Source: a virus. Taken from it: DNA of 36,207 bases. Shown here piece by piece: positions 22,246 to 29,386 of the stretch (position 1 is the first letter of the stretch; each line of letters opens with the position of its first letter). Location of the stretch: IMG/VR virus record IMGVR_UViG_3300000553_000137, positions 1-36,207 of that record; one strand, given 5' to 3'. A program made the translations under genes and the position numbers. The notes below the pieces were generated by a model that was not told the DNA's origin, searched no databases, and saw only the letters and a list, made by a program, of their open reading frames with translations.

Positions 22246-23261
22246 TGGCACTAGCTAGACTGATAATCAAAGATGAAGTTAATGTAAAGATCGAAGGACT
22301 AGACTTACATGAACGCAAAGAACTCAGCAACATGTTCAAGTATGAAATTCCGGGCGCACGTTATCTACCAAGTGTACGTCTTGGTCGTTGGGATGGCAAG
22401 ATTGCTTACTTTCAGTTAGGTGGTAGCACGTACACTAACTTGCTTGCTGAGATATTACCATACTTAGATGAGCGTGGGTATAACATTGAGTTGGAAGATT
22501 TACGTGACTATAGAACACAGTTTAGTTTTGCGCAGGTAACAGAACAAACATTCGCACACAAAGTATGGCCAGCTAAACATCCGATTGCGGGCCAGCCAGT
22601 TGTGCTACGAGATTATCAAATTGAAATCATTAACAAGTTTCTTGAGAACCCACAGTGCATACAAGAAATTGCAACTGGCGCAGGTAAGACATTAATTACT
22701 GCGGCACTAAGTTATAGCTGTGAACAATACGGTCGTACTGTAGTAATCGTACCAAACAAATCACTTGTTACACAAACAGAAGCAGACTACATTAACTTGG
22801 GACTAGACGTTGGTGTTTACTTTGGTGACAGAAAAGAATATGGACGTACACATACAATATGTACATGGCAAAGTCTTAACATTATGCTTAAGAACACTAA
22901 GTCAGCAGAAGCCGATGTTACTATAATGGAATTTTTAGAAGGTGTTGTATGCGTTATGGTCGACGAATGTTTTGATAGTGATAGTAAGGTATTAACTCCG
23001 ACTGGATATGTGGCTATTAAAAATATAAAAGCTGGTGACAAAGTAATTAACTATTCGGAAAATACTAAAGAATTTAAGATAGATACTGTAGTTAAACAAC
23101 ATATAAATTTAACTAATTCGTCTAGCGAAAAAATGTATGAGCTAACCTTTGATAATGGAGTATCTATCCGTGTAACTGGCAATCATAAATTTTTAACTAA
23201 TTTGGGTTGGTGCAGGGCCGACGAATTATCAGATAACCATGAAATTGTAAATAAAACATAA
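22245..23261 (+). CDS. uvsW: UvsW helicase, N-terminal half with N-intein
   Basis: 338 residues. Residues 1-241 are UvsW: RLGRWDGKIAYFQLGG (the N-terminal UvsW domain), VLRDYQIEIINKF (Q-motif-like), ATGAGKT at 143-149 (Walker A), VVIVPNKSLVTQTE (motif Ia), and CVMVDE at the end of motif II. At residue 242 the DECH box is interrupted: Cys242 begins an intein N-segment of 97 residues (CFDSDSKVLTPTGY = block A; SIRVTGNHKFLTNLGW = block B), then a TAA. The C-terminal half with the rest of the motifs is a separate gene 916 bases downstream. The protein is thus inactive as a helicase until trans-spliced. Confidence 0.93.
   Translation: MALARLIIKDEVNVKIEGLDLHERKELSNMFKYEIPGARYLPSVRLGRWDGKIAYFQLGGSTYTNLLAEILPYLDERGYNIELEDLRDYRTQFSFAQVTEQTFAHKVWPAKHPIAGQPVVLRDYQIEIINKFLENPQCIQEIATGAGKTLITAALSYSCEQYGRTVVIVPNKSLVTQTEADYINLGLDVGVYFGDRKEYGRTHTICTWQSLNIMLKNTKSAEADVTIMEFLEGVVCVMVDECFDSDSKVLTPTGYVAIKNIKAGDKVINYSENTKEFKIDTVVKQHINLTNSSSEKMYELTFDNGVSIRVTGNHKFLTNLGWCRADELSDNHEIVNKT
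22968..23258 (+). mobile_element. Split intein, N-terminal segment (in uvsW)
   Basis: 97 residues starting with the conserved Cys1 directly after the extein Glu of the DEAH-type box (VDE|C). Block A is CFDSDSKVLTPTG. Block B has the TxxH motif (T-G-N-H in VTGNHKFLT) followed by GWCRADELSDNHEI. It ends with a natural stop and has no endonuclease domain. Size is typical of N-segments of naturally split inteins. It should associate with the 35-residue segment encoded at 24178. Confidence 0.92.
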
Positions 23262-23265
23262 ATAC
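23257..23265 (+). promoter_or_regulatory. T4-late-like promoter before the intein-borne nuclease
   Basis: CATAAATAC overlaps the stop of the N-half gene and lies 24 bases upstream of the nuclease ATG. Transcription would start near 23271. It suggests that the nuclease is expressed late and separately from uvsW. Confidence 0.5.
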
Positions 23266-23288
23266 ATATAACTAATGCAGAAGTCCTT

Positions 23289-24191
23289 ATGAAAATACAA
23301 TACAATAAATGGATAGAATTACTCAATGACAGACTAATAGAACATAATCAATCTATTAGAGTAATCGAGTACTCTAGTGGCACATTAACATTGTCGAGCG
23401 GTGAAACTTTACTAGATAATAAGTTTGAGAAATTTAAAAAACGAGTTATGAATAAAAAAACCACAATGTGGGTAGATAATATGGATAACTTATTCCATGG
23501 TACAGTTACTGAAAAAGAAATTAAATCTAAATTGGCGGCAATTGGCGGGTTGTCAGTACAAGAAAAATACGGTGAAAATATTAGATTAAATCTTAATACA
23601 GGTACCCCATGGAATAAAGGTACCAAAGGACAAAATATAGGTACAGGTACTCCCCGACCACAAGCAGTTAAAGACAAAATTAGTGAAAAAAATTCCGGCA
23701 ACAGAAATGGTATGTACGGAATTAAGATGACTGAACAAGATAGACAAAAAAAATCATCATTAATGAAACAAAAAATATTAGCAGGAGAGTTTACTCCTAA
23801 CAGCAATAATAGAAATACTCATTGGGACACGAAATTTAATAGTAAATCGTATAGGTCAAGTTGGGAGGCATTATATCAATATATTAACCCTTTTGCAGAA
23901 TACGAGACACTGAGGATAGAATATAATTTGCATGATAAAAGACATATTTATATTGTGGATTTTGTAGATCATGTCAATAAACTAGTGGTAGAAGTTAAAC
24001 CTAAAGAATTGTGCATTGGAGAGAAATTTGGTGCGAAAATGTCGGCACTAACTGCATGGGCCAACAATAATAACTATAAAACACTATTAGTTAATAAAAA
24101 GTGGTTACAAGAACAAGTAGTTGATATTGATTACAGTATGTTTGATACAAAAACTGCAAAAAAAATAAAGGCGTTATATGAAACTAATTAA
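23289..24191 (+). CDS. Free-standing homing endonuclease inside fractured uvsW
   Basis: 300 residues in its own frame between the two intein halves. Residues about 95-165 carry NUMOD3-type DNA-binding motifs (NTGTPWNKG; SGNRNGMYGIKMTEQDRQKKS). The C-terminal part has a restriction-fold or Vsr-like core: SYRSSWEALYQY (Glu), RHIYIVDFVD (Asp) and KLVVEVKPKE (ExK). This is the layout of the nucleases described with metagenomic fractured genes bearing split inteins (Dassa and co-workers) and of the I-Bth0305I/EDxHD group; membership of that family should be tested. Codon use is more AT-rich than in the uvsW parts. The last 14 bases overlap the start of the C-half gene. It would cut intein-free uvsW alleles. 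Confidence 0.85.
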   Translation: MKIQYNKWIELLNDRLIEHNQSIRVIEYSSGTLTLSSGETLLDNKFEKFKKRVMNKKTTMWVDNMDNLFHGTVTEKEIKSKLAAIGGLSVQEKYGENIRLNLNTGTPWNKGTKGQNIGTGTPRPQAVKDKISEKNSGNRNGMYGIKMTEQDRQKKSSLMKQKILAGEFTPNSNNRNTHWDTKFNSKSYRSSWEALYQYINPFAEYETLRIEYNLHDKRHIYIVDFVDHVNKLVVEVKPKELCIGEKFGAKMSALTAWANNNNYKTLLVNKKWLQEQVVDIDYSMFDTKTAKKIKALYETN

Positions 24192-24282
24192 CCGAACAGA
24201 AATATCTAAACCGGCCAATGTATATAATTTACATATAGAAAATGACCACAACTATATTGTCGACGGAGCAGTGGTGTCAAAT
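24178..24282 (+). mobile_element. Split intein, C-terminal segment (in uvsW)
   Basis: 35 residues from ATG 24178: KPANVYNLHIENDHNYIVDG is block F and VVSN the end of block G, with the terminal Asn followed by Cys+1. The penultimate residue is Ser instead of the usual His, as in the Npu DnaE split intein (ASN|C), which splices very fast. The length is typical of natural split-intein C-segments. Confidence 0.92.
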
Positions 24283-25017
24283 TGTCATATGGCCAAAGCG
24301 GATGCGCTGAAAACTTTATTAACGGGAGTGATGTCACACATACCTATCCGATGGGGCTTAACGGGCACAATACCTAAAGAAATGTACGAGTTTATGAGCC
24401 TAAAGTGTTCATTGGGTGAAGTCATTGGGCGTTTAAGTGCAAGTGAATTACAAGATCAGGGTGTACTTGCTAACTGTCATGTAAACGTTGTACAGCTAAT
24501 AGACCATGTTGAATATAAGGATTATCAAAGCGAGTTAAAATATCTATTAGAGACAGACGCACGTATTGATTATATAAGTAAAATGATAGAGCGTATTAGA
24601 TTAACTGGCAATACACTTGTCTTAGTTGATCGCATCGCACCGGGCAAAGCATTAGTTGAGCTAGTTAAAGATGCTGTGTTTGTATCAGGAGGAACAAAAG
24701 CAAATGATAGGAAAGAAAGTTATGATGAGTTTGCAACCAGTGATAACTTTGTTGCTGTTGCCACTTATGGGGTTGCTGCTGTTGGTATCAATATCCCTCG
24801 CGTTTTTAACCTTGTGCTCATTGAGCCTGGTAAGAGCTTTGTGCGGGTCATCCAAAGTATCGGGCGTGGCATTCGTAAAGCGGAAGACAAAGATTTCGTC
24901 CAAATCTGGGACGTAACGTCAACTTGTAAGTTTGCTAAACGACATCTTACAGTCAGAAAGAAATTTTATTCTGAGGCCTCATATCCTTACGCAATAGAAA
25001 AAACCGAATGGAAATAA
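24178..25017 (+). CDS. uvsW: UvsW helicase, C-terminal half with C-intein
   Basis: 279 residues: a 35-residue C-intein then 244 residues of UvsW beginning CHMAKADALKTLLTG, which completes the DE|CH box (T4 UvsW also has DECH). Later helicase motifs: WGLTGTIPK (III), LVLVDRIAPGKALVE (IV-like), VATYGVAAVGINIPR (V) and VIQSIGRGIRKAEDK (VI, QxxGRxxR). The spliced product would be 241 + 244 = 485 residues, close to T4 UvsW (about 500). The start ATG lies in the last codons of the nuclease gene (14-base overlap). No clear ribosome binding site is seen, so expression is probably coupled to that gene. Confidence 0.93.
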   Translation: MKLINRTEISKPANVYNLHIENDHNYIVDGAVVSNCHMAKADALKTLLTGVMSHIPIRWGLTGTIPKEMYEFMSLKCSLGEVIGRLSASELQDQGVLANCHVNVVQLIDHVEYKDYQSELKYLLETDARIDYISKMIERIRLTGNTLVLVDRIAPGKALVELVKDAVFVSGGTKANDRKESYDEFATSDNFVAVATYGVAAVGINIPRVFNLVLIEPGKSFVRVIQSIGRGIRKAEDKDFVQIWDVTSTCKFAKRHLTVRKKFYSEASYPYAIEKTEWK

Positions 25018-25036
25018 TTAATCAAGGAGCATTAAA

Positions 25037-25189
25037 ATTCACATCCTCACCTTAGAAAATACCGCATACGAAATGAATGAAATCCCAGATGAAGTGGAGG
25101 ATTTACGCTTTGCGCTATTTGGATTGAATTCTGACAGATTATGTAGACCAAAAGATTTTAGCAACACCACCATACCTTATGAATACTAA
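25037..25189 (+). pseudogene. Truncated 5' duplicate of the gene at 26066, apparent ATT start
   Basis: A 50-codon frame preceded by AAGGAG (25024-25029). The first 26 codons (HILTLENTAYEMNEI, then PDEVEDLRFA) match the start of the 166-residue protein at 26066 at every residue after the first codon, which is ATT here and ATG there. About eight synonymous third-base differences separate the copies. After LRFA the sequence becomes unrelated (LFGLNSDRLCRPKDF...) and stops at TAA 25187. It could be an expressed fragment or a dead copy. The downstream cassette (25179-26053) lies between the two copies, as if its arrival duplicated the target's 5' end. Confidence 0.65.
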
Positions 25190-25397
25190 CATAGTTTGCG
25201 CTATGTTGGAATATTTTGATACAAATGCAATTAGTATTACAGATAATGTAGGTGTAATATTACCTGCTGATCCAAAGTGTGCGGACTATTATCTGTATAA
25301 CGCATGGATTATTAAAACAAAACAAATTGATCAAATAGTATGGTCTGATGAACTTGTTGCTAGTTTGCCATTTGACAGAACATTACGTAGACATTAA
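25179..25397 (+). CDS. Hypothetical protein, 72 aa
   Basis: Starts at 25179 inside the end of the truncated duplicate, or at the second ATG (25203). Segments: MLEYFDTNAISITDN, ADPKCADYYLYNAWIIK and ELVASLPFDRTLRRH. No domain recognised and no good ribosome binding site. A short stretch (TGATCCAAAG ... CGGACTATT) is shared with the gene at 26066, so part of it may also derive from the duplication. It may be a real small gene or a mosaic remnant. Confidence 0.45.
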   Translation: MNTNIVCAMLEYFDTNAISITDNVGVILPADPKCADYYLYNAWIIKTKQIDQIVWSDELVASLPFDRTLRRH

Positions 25398-25417
25398 ATT
25401 TAGAAAAGGAAACAACA

Positions 25418-26053
25418 ATGATTTATAAAGTAGATTTACCTCCGCCTCATCCGGGCATTATTAAATATTGTCTTGAAAATATATTAGGAACTCACTTAGA
25501 CTGGGCGTATACATGGCATGACCAATTTATCGCACCGCACATACCTGCAGGAACAACACCGGTATCATCTTATATACATCCATTTCTACCTGAAAGTTTG
25601 GTATTTAAACAGATTAATATACAGTATAAAACGTATTTTAGTAAACCCGTTAGACCTGCAATTGTTATGTTTACTAATAACTCCACAGATCATAAATTTG
25701 CTAGTCTAGTACCGCATTGTGATAAGAATCGAACATTTTCTATTAATTATATAATAGAACAGGGCGGCGCCGAAGTCACCACATCATTTTATCGAGAAGG
25801 TAGAGAAAATCCGGATTTATCAGTGGCAGAATTTGGATATCCTAATCAGTTAACACTTGAAAATGTTTATGTATGTCCGAAAAATTCCTGGTCGATGCTT
25901 AATGTTCAGCAATATCATGGCGTTGATAATATTGAATCTACTAGAATCGTGTTTATGTTAATGTCGCTGGATAATTTTGATAGATCAGTAGAAGAAATAT
26001 ATAAAGAGTTAGAACATTTAACAACACCACTGGAACCAATTAACAAGGATTAA
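25418..26053 (+). CDS. 2OG-Fe(II) oxygenase-like protein
   Basis: 211 residues; AAGGAAA precedes the ATG. The facial triad pattern is visible: VPHCDKNRTFSINYII supplies HxD near residue 100, and LNVQQYHGVDNIESTRIVFML supplies the distal His followed by an Arg for 2-oxoglutarate. The strands between them (GAEVTTSFYRE) fit a double-stranded beta helix. Marine T4-like phages often carry such oxygenases, presumably to hydroxylate proteins or small molecules; the target is unknown. It is the main cargo between the duplicated ends of the gene at 26066. Confidence 0.75.
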   Translation: MIYKVDLPPPHPGIIKYCLENILGTHLDWAYTWHDQFIAPHIPAGTTPVSSYIHPFLPESLVFKQINIQYKTYFSKPVRPAIVMFTNNSTDHKFASLVPHCDKNRTFSINYIIEQGGAEVTTSFYREGRENPDLSVAEFGYPNQLTLENVYVCPKNSWSMLNVQQYHGVDNIESTRIVFMLMSLDNFDRSVEEIYKELEHLTTPLEPINKD

Positions 26054-26065
26054 TACCATAATACT

Positions 26066-26566
26066 ATGCATATACTAACATTAGAAAATACCGCGTACGA
26101 AATGAATGAAATCCCTGATGAAGTGGAGGATTTACGCTTTGCTATTTTAGACAACAGTGATCCAAAGAATCCGGACTATTTCTTTATCCCACTAATCTTT
26201 TTAGAATCATTTAACAGCCCTGCACTTGTATTAAACATCGGTGGCAACATGGTAAAGATGCCGGTTGATTGGCAAGTGCTAATCGGCGAACCAGACATTG
26301 GTGATTTAGAAGTAATACCATTAACTAGCATCAATGACAGGGGCTTTAGTGTATTCGAATTCAATCCAATCTCGAGCTTTAAGCCAGAGTTCTTTAAGAT
26401 TGAGATTGTAGACATCTATCAAGACGTTAAATGGTACTTCCCAAAACTTAAACCAGGGCAGATGCTGGCTGTACCAATTGAATCAGGCGACAAGCCATTA
26501 TGCGCTTACTTTGTTAAAGACATTTCGAGACAAAGTGAAGTCGTGGATTATTCAAAGATATTTTAA
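26066..26566 (+). CDS. Conserved-looking phage protein, 166 aa (full-length copy)
   Basis: Beta-rich protein without known motifs: MHILTLENTAYEMNEIPD, FFIPLIFLESFNSPALVLN, VKMPVDWQVLIGEPDIGDLE and MLAVPIESGDKPLCAYFV. Its first 26 codons are duplicated at 25037. The ribosome binding site is weak, in contrast to the AAGGAG of the truncated copy, suggesting that the native leader stayed with the upstream copy. Conserved position after uvsW suggests a core phage gene; function unknown. Confidence 0.75.
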   Translation: MHILTLENTAYEMNEIPDEVEDLRFAILDNSDPKNPDYFFIPLIFLESFNSPALVLNIGGNMVKMPVDWQVLIGEPDIGDLEVIPLTSINDRGFSVFEFNPISSFKPEFFKIEIVDIYQDVKWYFPKLKPGQMLAVPIESGDKPLCAYFVKDISRQSEVVDYSKIF

Positions 26567-26737
26567 ATGGCACGTAAACATATTTGGCGGATGTGGGCTA
26601 AGGCACTTGGCGACAAGGCTGGGCTCACCGATAAAGAAGCAGATACAGTTGCATTAATACGCACTATAATTGTGTTAACATATCTGCTAACTAACTTTAC
26701 TATTGTTGCAGGTGTACTGCGACATTGGAATGGATAA
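26567..26737 (+). CDS. Small membrane protein, 56 aa
   Basis: ATG immediately follows the previous stop. N-terminus MARKHIWRMWAKALGDKAG, then a helix with LTDKEADTVALIRTI and a single membrane span (IIVLTYLLTNFTIVAGVLRHW). Very similar small proteins with the HIWRMWAKALG start and a terminal RHW occur, as far as I recall, across marine T4-like phages with unknown function. Topology: N-terminus in the cytoplasm by the positive-inside rule. Overlaps the next ATG by one base (TAATG). Confidence 0.75.
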   Translation: MARKHIWRMWAKALGDKAGLTDKEADTVALIRTIIVLTYLLTNFTIVAGVLRHWNG

Positions 26738-26964
26738 TGATATTTGAAAGCCCGGACAAAGGTAAGACTGTGTACAGTAGGGAAGTGGGAGAAACAGCCC
26801 GCACACTACATAGCATGGATGATGACATACAAGATATGTTTGCAACTATACGCGAAGAGAGACTATGGGAGAACATTCGCTGTGAAGCAAAGACAAATAT
26901 CGCTTTACAAAACGCCCTCGAACATGCTATAATGATATATAAGTTAAGCAAAGAGTATGAATAA
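26737..26964 (+). CDS. Hypothetical protein, 75 aa
   Basis: Starts at ATG 26737, overlapping the previous stop. Begins MIFESPDKGKTVYSREVGE, followed by a helical part (SMDDDIQDMFATIREERLWE; NALEHAIMIYKLSKEYE). No domain known. Its 3' end contains a promoter for the next gene, and its stop overlaps the next start by 8 bases. Confidence 0.65.
   Translation: MIFESPDKGKTVYSREVGETARTLHSMDDDIQDMFATIREERLWENIRCEAKTNIALQNALEHAIMIYKLSKEYE
26904..26933 (+). promoter_or_regulatory. Sigma70-type promoter inside the preceding gene
   Basis: TTTACA (26904-26909), 18-bp spacer, TATAAT (26928-26933) with TGC directly upstream (extended -10). Start near 26940, 17 bases before ATG 26957. Position within coding sequence lowers certainty. 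Confidence 0.55.
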
Positions 26965-27952
26965 ATTACATATTAGACAACATTTAGATCGCCTGACTAC
27001 TAAGAAAATATTAGTAGTCGATGAGTCTGATCTACTTGCCGATGAGATAATTTCCACTGATTCATATGATAGTATAATATTTGATTATGCAACCCCATAT
27101 ATTCAACAGTTAAATGAACTTAAAATAGTTGAGTTGTTAATACAACTAAATTTATCTATACCGTGGATAATAATAACATCAAATTTTACTTATTATAAAA
27201 ATAATAATCCACATATAATATATTATCCAATTTATTTTATTGATGGCATTGATAAAGCTGGGCAACGAATAGAGATATGGGGACCTCGCTTATATAATTT
27301 AAGTTTTATGTCGTATCATTTGCACTGGCATCGATTATTGTCGTTGTTAGCATTATATAAACAAACATGGTTTACTACTTGCCTACTAAATTTATTGCCT
27401 ATTGCCCAAATGAATTCAAGTCAATTACAAGGATATCAAAATGGTATACTATTGTTAACTAAGGATGAATTGTTATCATTAAATGAATTGTTTAAATTAG
27501 CTCCAATTGTTGCAGACGACACCGATGATCAACGAGAGATTGTGAATATACAAAATCGAGCATTCACTGATTGCTATATAAACATGTTTACTGAATCTGA
27601 TTACGCAAAACCATTTATAACAGAAAAAAGCATAAAACCTTTTTTATCAGGGCAATTCACTGCGGTGATGGCACATAAAGGAGTATATACCCATTTACAA
27701 GATTTAGGATTTGATTTATTTCAAGAATACATTAATTTAGAATTTAATATAATAGACATAAATGATGCAAGAAATGCAATTAATAATGTGATTGATCAAA
27801 TTTCTAAATTATTACCTAATATAGAACAAGTATGGAATGATACCTATATTAGACGTAAGCATAATTATGAACTTGCAATATCGCCTGCATTGCGCAGTGA
27901 ATTGTGTAGAGAATTAACAGAACAATTAAATAAAGATAAAGAGACTATATAA
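26957..27952 (+). CDS. Putative glycosyltransferase-like protein
   Basis: 331 residues, very AT-rich. The N-terminal half reads as a Rossmann-like domain (KKILVVDESDLLAD; IPWIIITSNFTYYK). The C-terminal half has the segment KPFITEKSIKPFLSGQFTAV, then VYTHLQDLGFDLFQEYI, like the EKxxKPF...G...V signature of fucosyltransferase- or exostosin-like GT-B enzymes, in which it contacts the nucleotide sugar. No membrane segment is seen. Family known to me only as hypothetical in marine phages. An 8-base overlap with its upstream neighbour suggests insertion with coupling retained. Confidence 0.55.
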   Translation: MNKLHIRQHLDRLTTKKILVVDESDLLADEIISTDSYDSIIFDYATPYIQQLNELKIVELLIQLNLSIPWIIITSNFTYYKNNNPHIIYYPIYFIDGIDKAGQRIEIWGPRLYNLSFMSYHLHWHRLLSLLALYKQTWFTTCLLNLLPIAQMNSSQLQGYQNGILLLTKDELLSLNELFKLAPIVADDTDDQREIVNIQNRAFTDCYINMFTESDYAKPFITEKSIKPFLSGQFTAVMAHKGVYTHLQDLGFDLFQEYINLEFNIIDINDARNAINNVIDQISKLLPNIEQVWNDTYIRRKHNYELAISPALRSELCRELTEQLNKDKETI

Positions 27953-28191
27953 TGGCATATAACCCAGCCCAATTTAAAGCAAAGAAGAAACGTGCAGTAG
28001 ATCCAAATGCGCCACCGCGCCCTAACTTGCTAGCACATGAAAAGAAAATGAAAGAGTCGCAAGCGGCATTTGAAGAACTGTATCATAGAGTGCATCAACA
28101 AGCAGAGTTGATTGAAAGTTTGCGCACAAAGTTTCAATTTTTAGAACACACAGTGAATTACATTGTGGCTAAACTTAAAGGTAACAAATGA
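27952..28191 (+). CDS. Small coiled-coil protein, 79 aa
   Basis: Basic, disordered N-terminus (AQFKAKKKRAVDPNAPPRP) followed by a long amphipathic helix (EKKMKESQAAFEELYHRVHQ; LIESLRTKFQFLEHTVNYIV) that should form a coiled coil. Overlaps the previous stop (TAATG) and the next start (ATGA). Its place just before the probable clamp-loader gene suggests a replication or late-transcription accessory protein; a gp33-like role is possible but cannot be shown. Confidence 0.65.
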   Translation: MAYNPAQFKAKKKRAVDPNAPPRPNLLAHEKKMKESQAAFEELYHRVHQQAELIESLRTKFQFLEHTVNYIVAKLKGNK

Positions 28192-28652
28192 GTTCAAGTT
28201 TACAAATTAGTGATGAGATGGCAGCATATGATCGCAAAGATCGTGCTTACTACGATAACTTTACAGACGAAGATGTGAAGAAGTTTAGCACATACTTAAT
28301 GCTACGTTATGGCGCAAGCGTTACTGGGTCAAGTGATTTACAAGCATACTATGTTATGGCAGTAAACGAACGTGTAAACAAAAACTTCTTTGACTTAGGC
28401 AAACACCCGAAGTTACAATGGTTACTTTGTACAACAGTAAGCCCGGGAATGGGCAGACAAAGTCATTACTGGCAGGGTACTAAGAAGAAAGAAGGCGATA
28501 GCAAAGCAGTAAAGTTTCTTGCTAAACTATATCCTAATTTAAAACAAGATGAGCTCGATGTACTTGTTGCAATCAATGATACTAAAAGTCTTAAACTGCT
28601 AGGGCAAACAATGGGTATGGATGATAAGGCAATTAAGAAAGAGCTTGGATGA
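28188..28652 (+). CDS. 62: Probable clamp loader small subunit (gp62-like)
   Basis: 154 residues. Pattern resembling phage gp62: a helical N-terminal part (DEDVKKFSTYLMLRYGAS), SDLQAYYVMAVNERVNKNFF, then a conserved-looking KLQWLLCTTVSPG...HYWQ segment at the position of the PRGKRYGKW region of T4 gp62, then KAVKFLAKLYPNLKQDELDV, as in T4 LLAKRYQVN. T4 gp62 is 187 residues and cyanophage forms are shorter. gp62 joins gp44 to load the sliding clamp gp45. The assignment is by eye and moderate; neighbouring zinc-finger and DnaE-like genes support a replication block. Confidence 0.5.
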   Translation: MSSSLQISDEMAAYDRKDRAYYDNFTDEDVKKFSTYLMLRYGASVTGSSDLQAYYVMAVNERVNKNFFDLGKHPKLQWLLCTTVSPGMGRQSHYWQGTKKKEGDSKAVKFLAKLYPNLKQDELDVLVAINDTKSLKLLGQTMGMDDKAIKKELG

Positions 28653-29386
28653 TTAACGACATTGTTAGCGCATGGAAGGATAGCAACATAGCAAAGCCCG
28701 CGGGATATACGTGTAAGTATTGCGAGCGTAGTTTTCAACGTGAGAAAACACTTGCTGCGCATCAGTGCGAACCAAAGCGCAGATGGCAACAGGAAAAAGA
28801 AGTCGGTGTACAGTTTGGCTTACAGGCATACTTACGCTTCTTTGAACTGAGTCAAGGTAGCGCAAAGACAAAGAGCTACGAAGATTTTGTTACAAGCCCT
28901 TACTACACAGCATTTGTTAAGTGTGGCAGATACATGATTGATGTACGTGCAGTGAACCCAAAAGCGTTTATTGAATATGTACTTAAACAAAACAAGAAGA
29001 TTGATCATTGGACACACGAAGTAGTATACTTAGAATACTTACATCAGTATATGCGCAAAGAAGCAGTGTCGGATGCGCTTGAAAGAGCATTAACGGAGAT
29101 GCAAAAATATGTGGACGAAAATACAGAATTATTTCCGAATGGGTTCAGAGACTATTTTAGAGTGGCTAATCCAAACCGTGTTTGCCATCATATTGCTAAT
29201 GGGCGTGTCAGTCCTTGGATTGTGTTTAACTGTGATTCGGGCATTGCATTTCTTGGTGAGTTGGGCGAAGAGCAAGTTACACAAATAATTAAAATGATTG
29301 ACCCGGAGTACTGGCAACGTAAGTTTAAAGATTACTTGGCTGATACTGAATGGACTAAACAGATTTTAAAAGATGCCGGGCTATGA
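28649..29386 (+). CDS. Zinc-finger phage protein, 245 aa
   Basis: A C2H2/C2HC-type finger lies at residues 20-42 (YTCKYCERSFQREKTLAAHQ, Cys22, Cys25, His38, Cys40). The remaining 200 residues are helical and unclassified, with DFVTSPYYTAFVKCGRYM near residue 88 and DYFRVANPNRVCHHI near 168. Nucleic-acid or protein binding through the finger is expected. ATGA overlaps at both ends place it in one translation unit with gp62 and the DnaE-like protein. Probably a conserved replication accessory protein; no named family. Confidence 0.7.
   Translation: MINDIVSAWKDSNIAKPAGYTCKYCERSFQREKTLAAHQCEPKRRWQQEKEVGVQFGLQAYLRFFELSQGSAKTKSYEDFVTSPYYTAFVKCGRYMIDVRAVNPKAFIEYVLKQNKKIDHWTHEVVYLEYLHQYMRKEAVSDALERALTEMQKYVDENTELFPNGFRDYFRVANPNRVCHHIANGRVSPWIVFNCDSGIAFLGELGEEQVTQIIKMIDPEYWQRKFKDYLADTEWTKQILKDAGL

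Noticed and set aside
23348-23806. 152-residue minus-strand frame inside the intein nuclease
   Set aside because: Antisense shadow of an AT-rich gene; no start signal and no recognisable domain.
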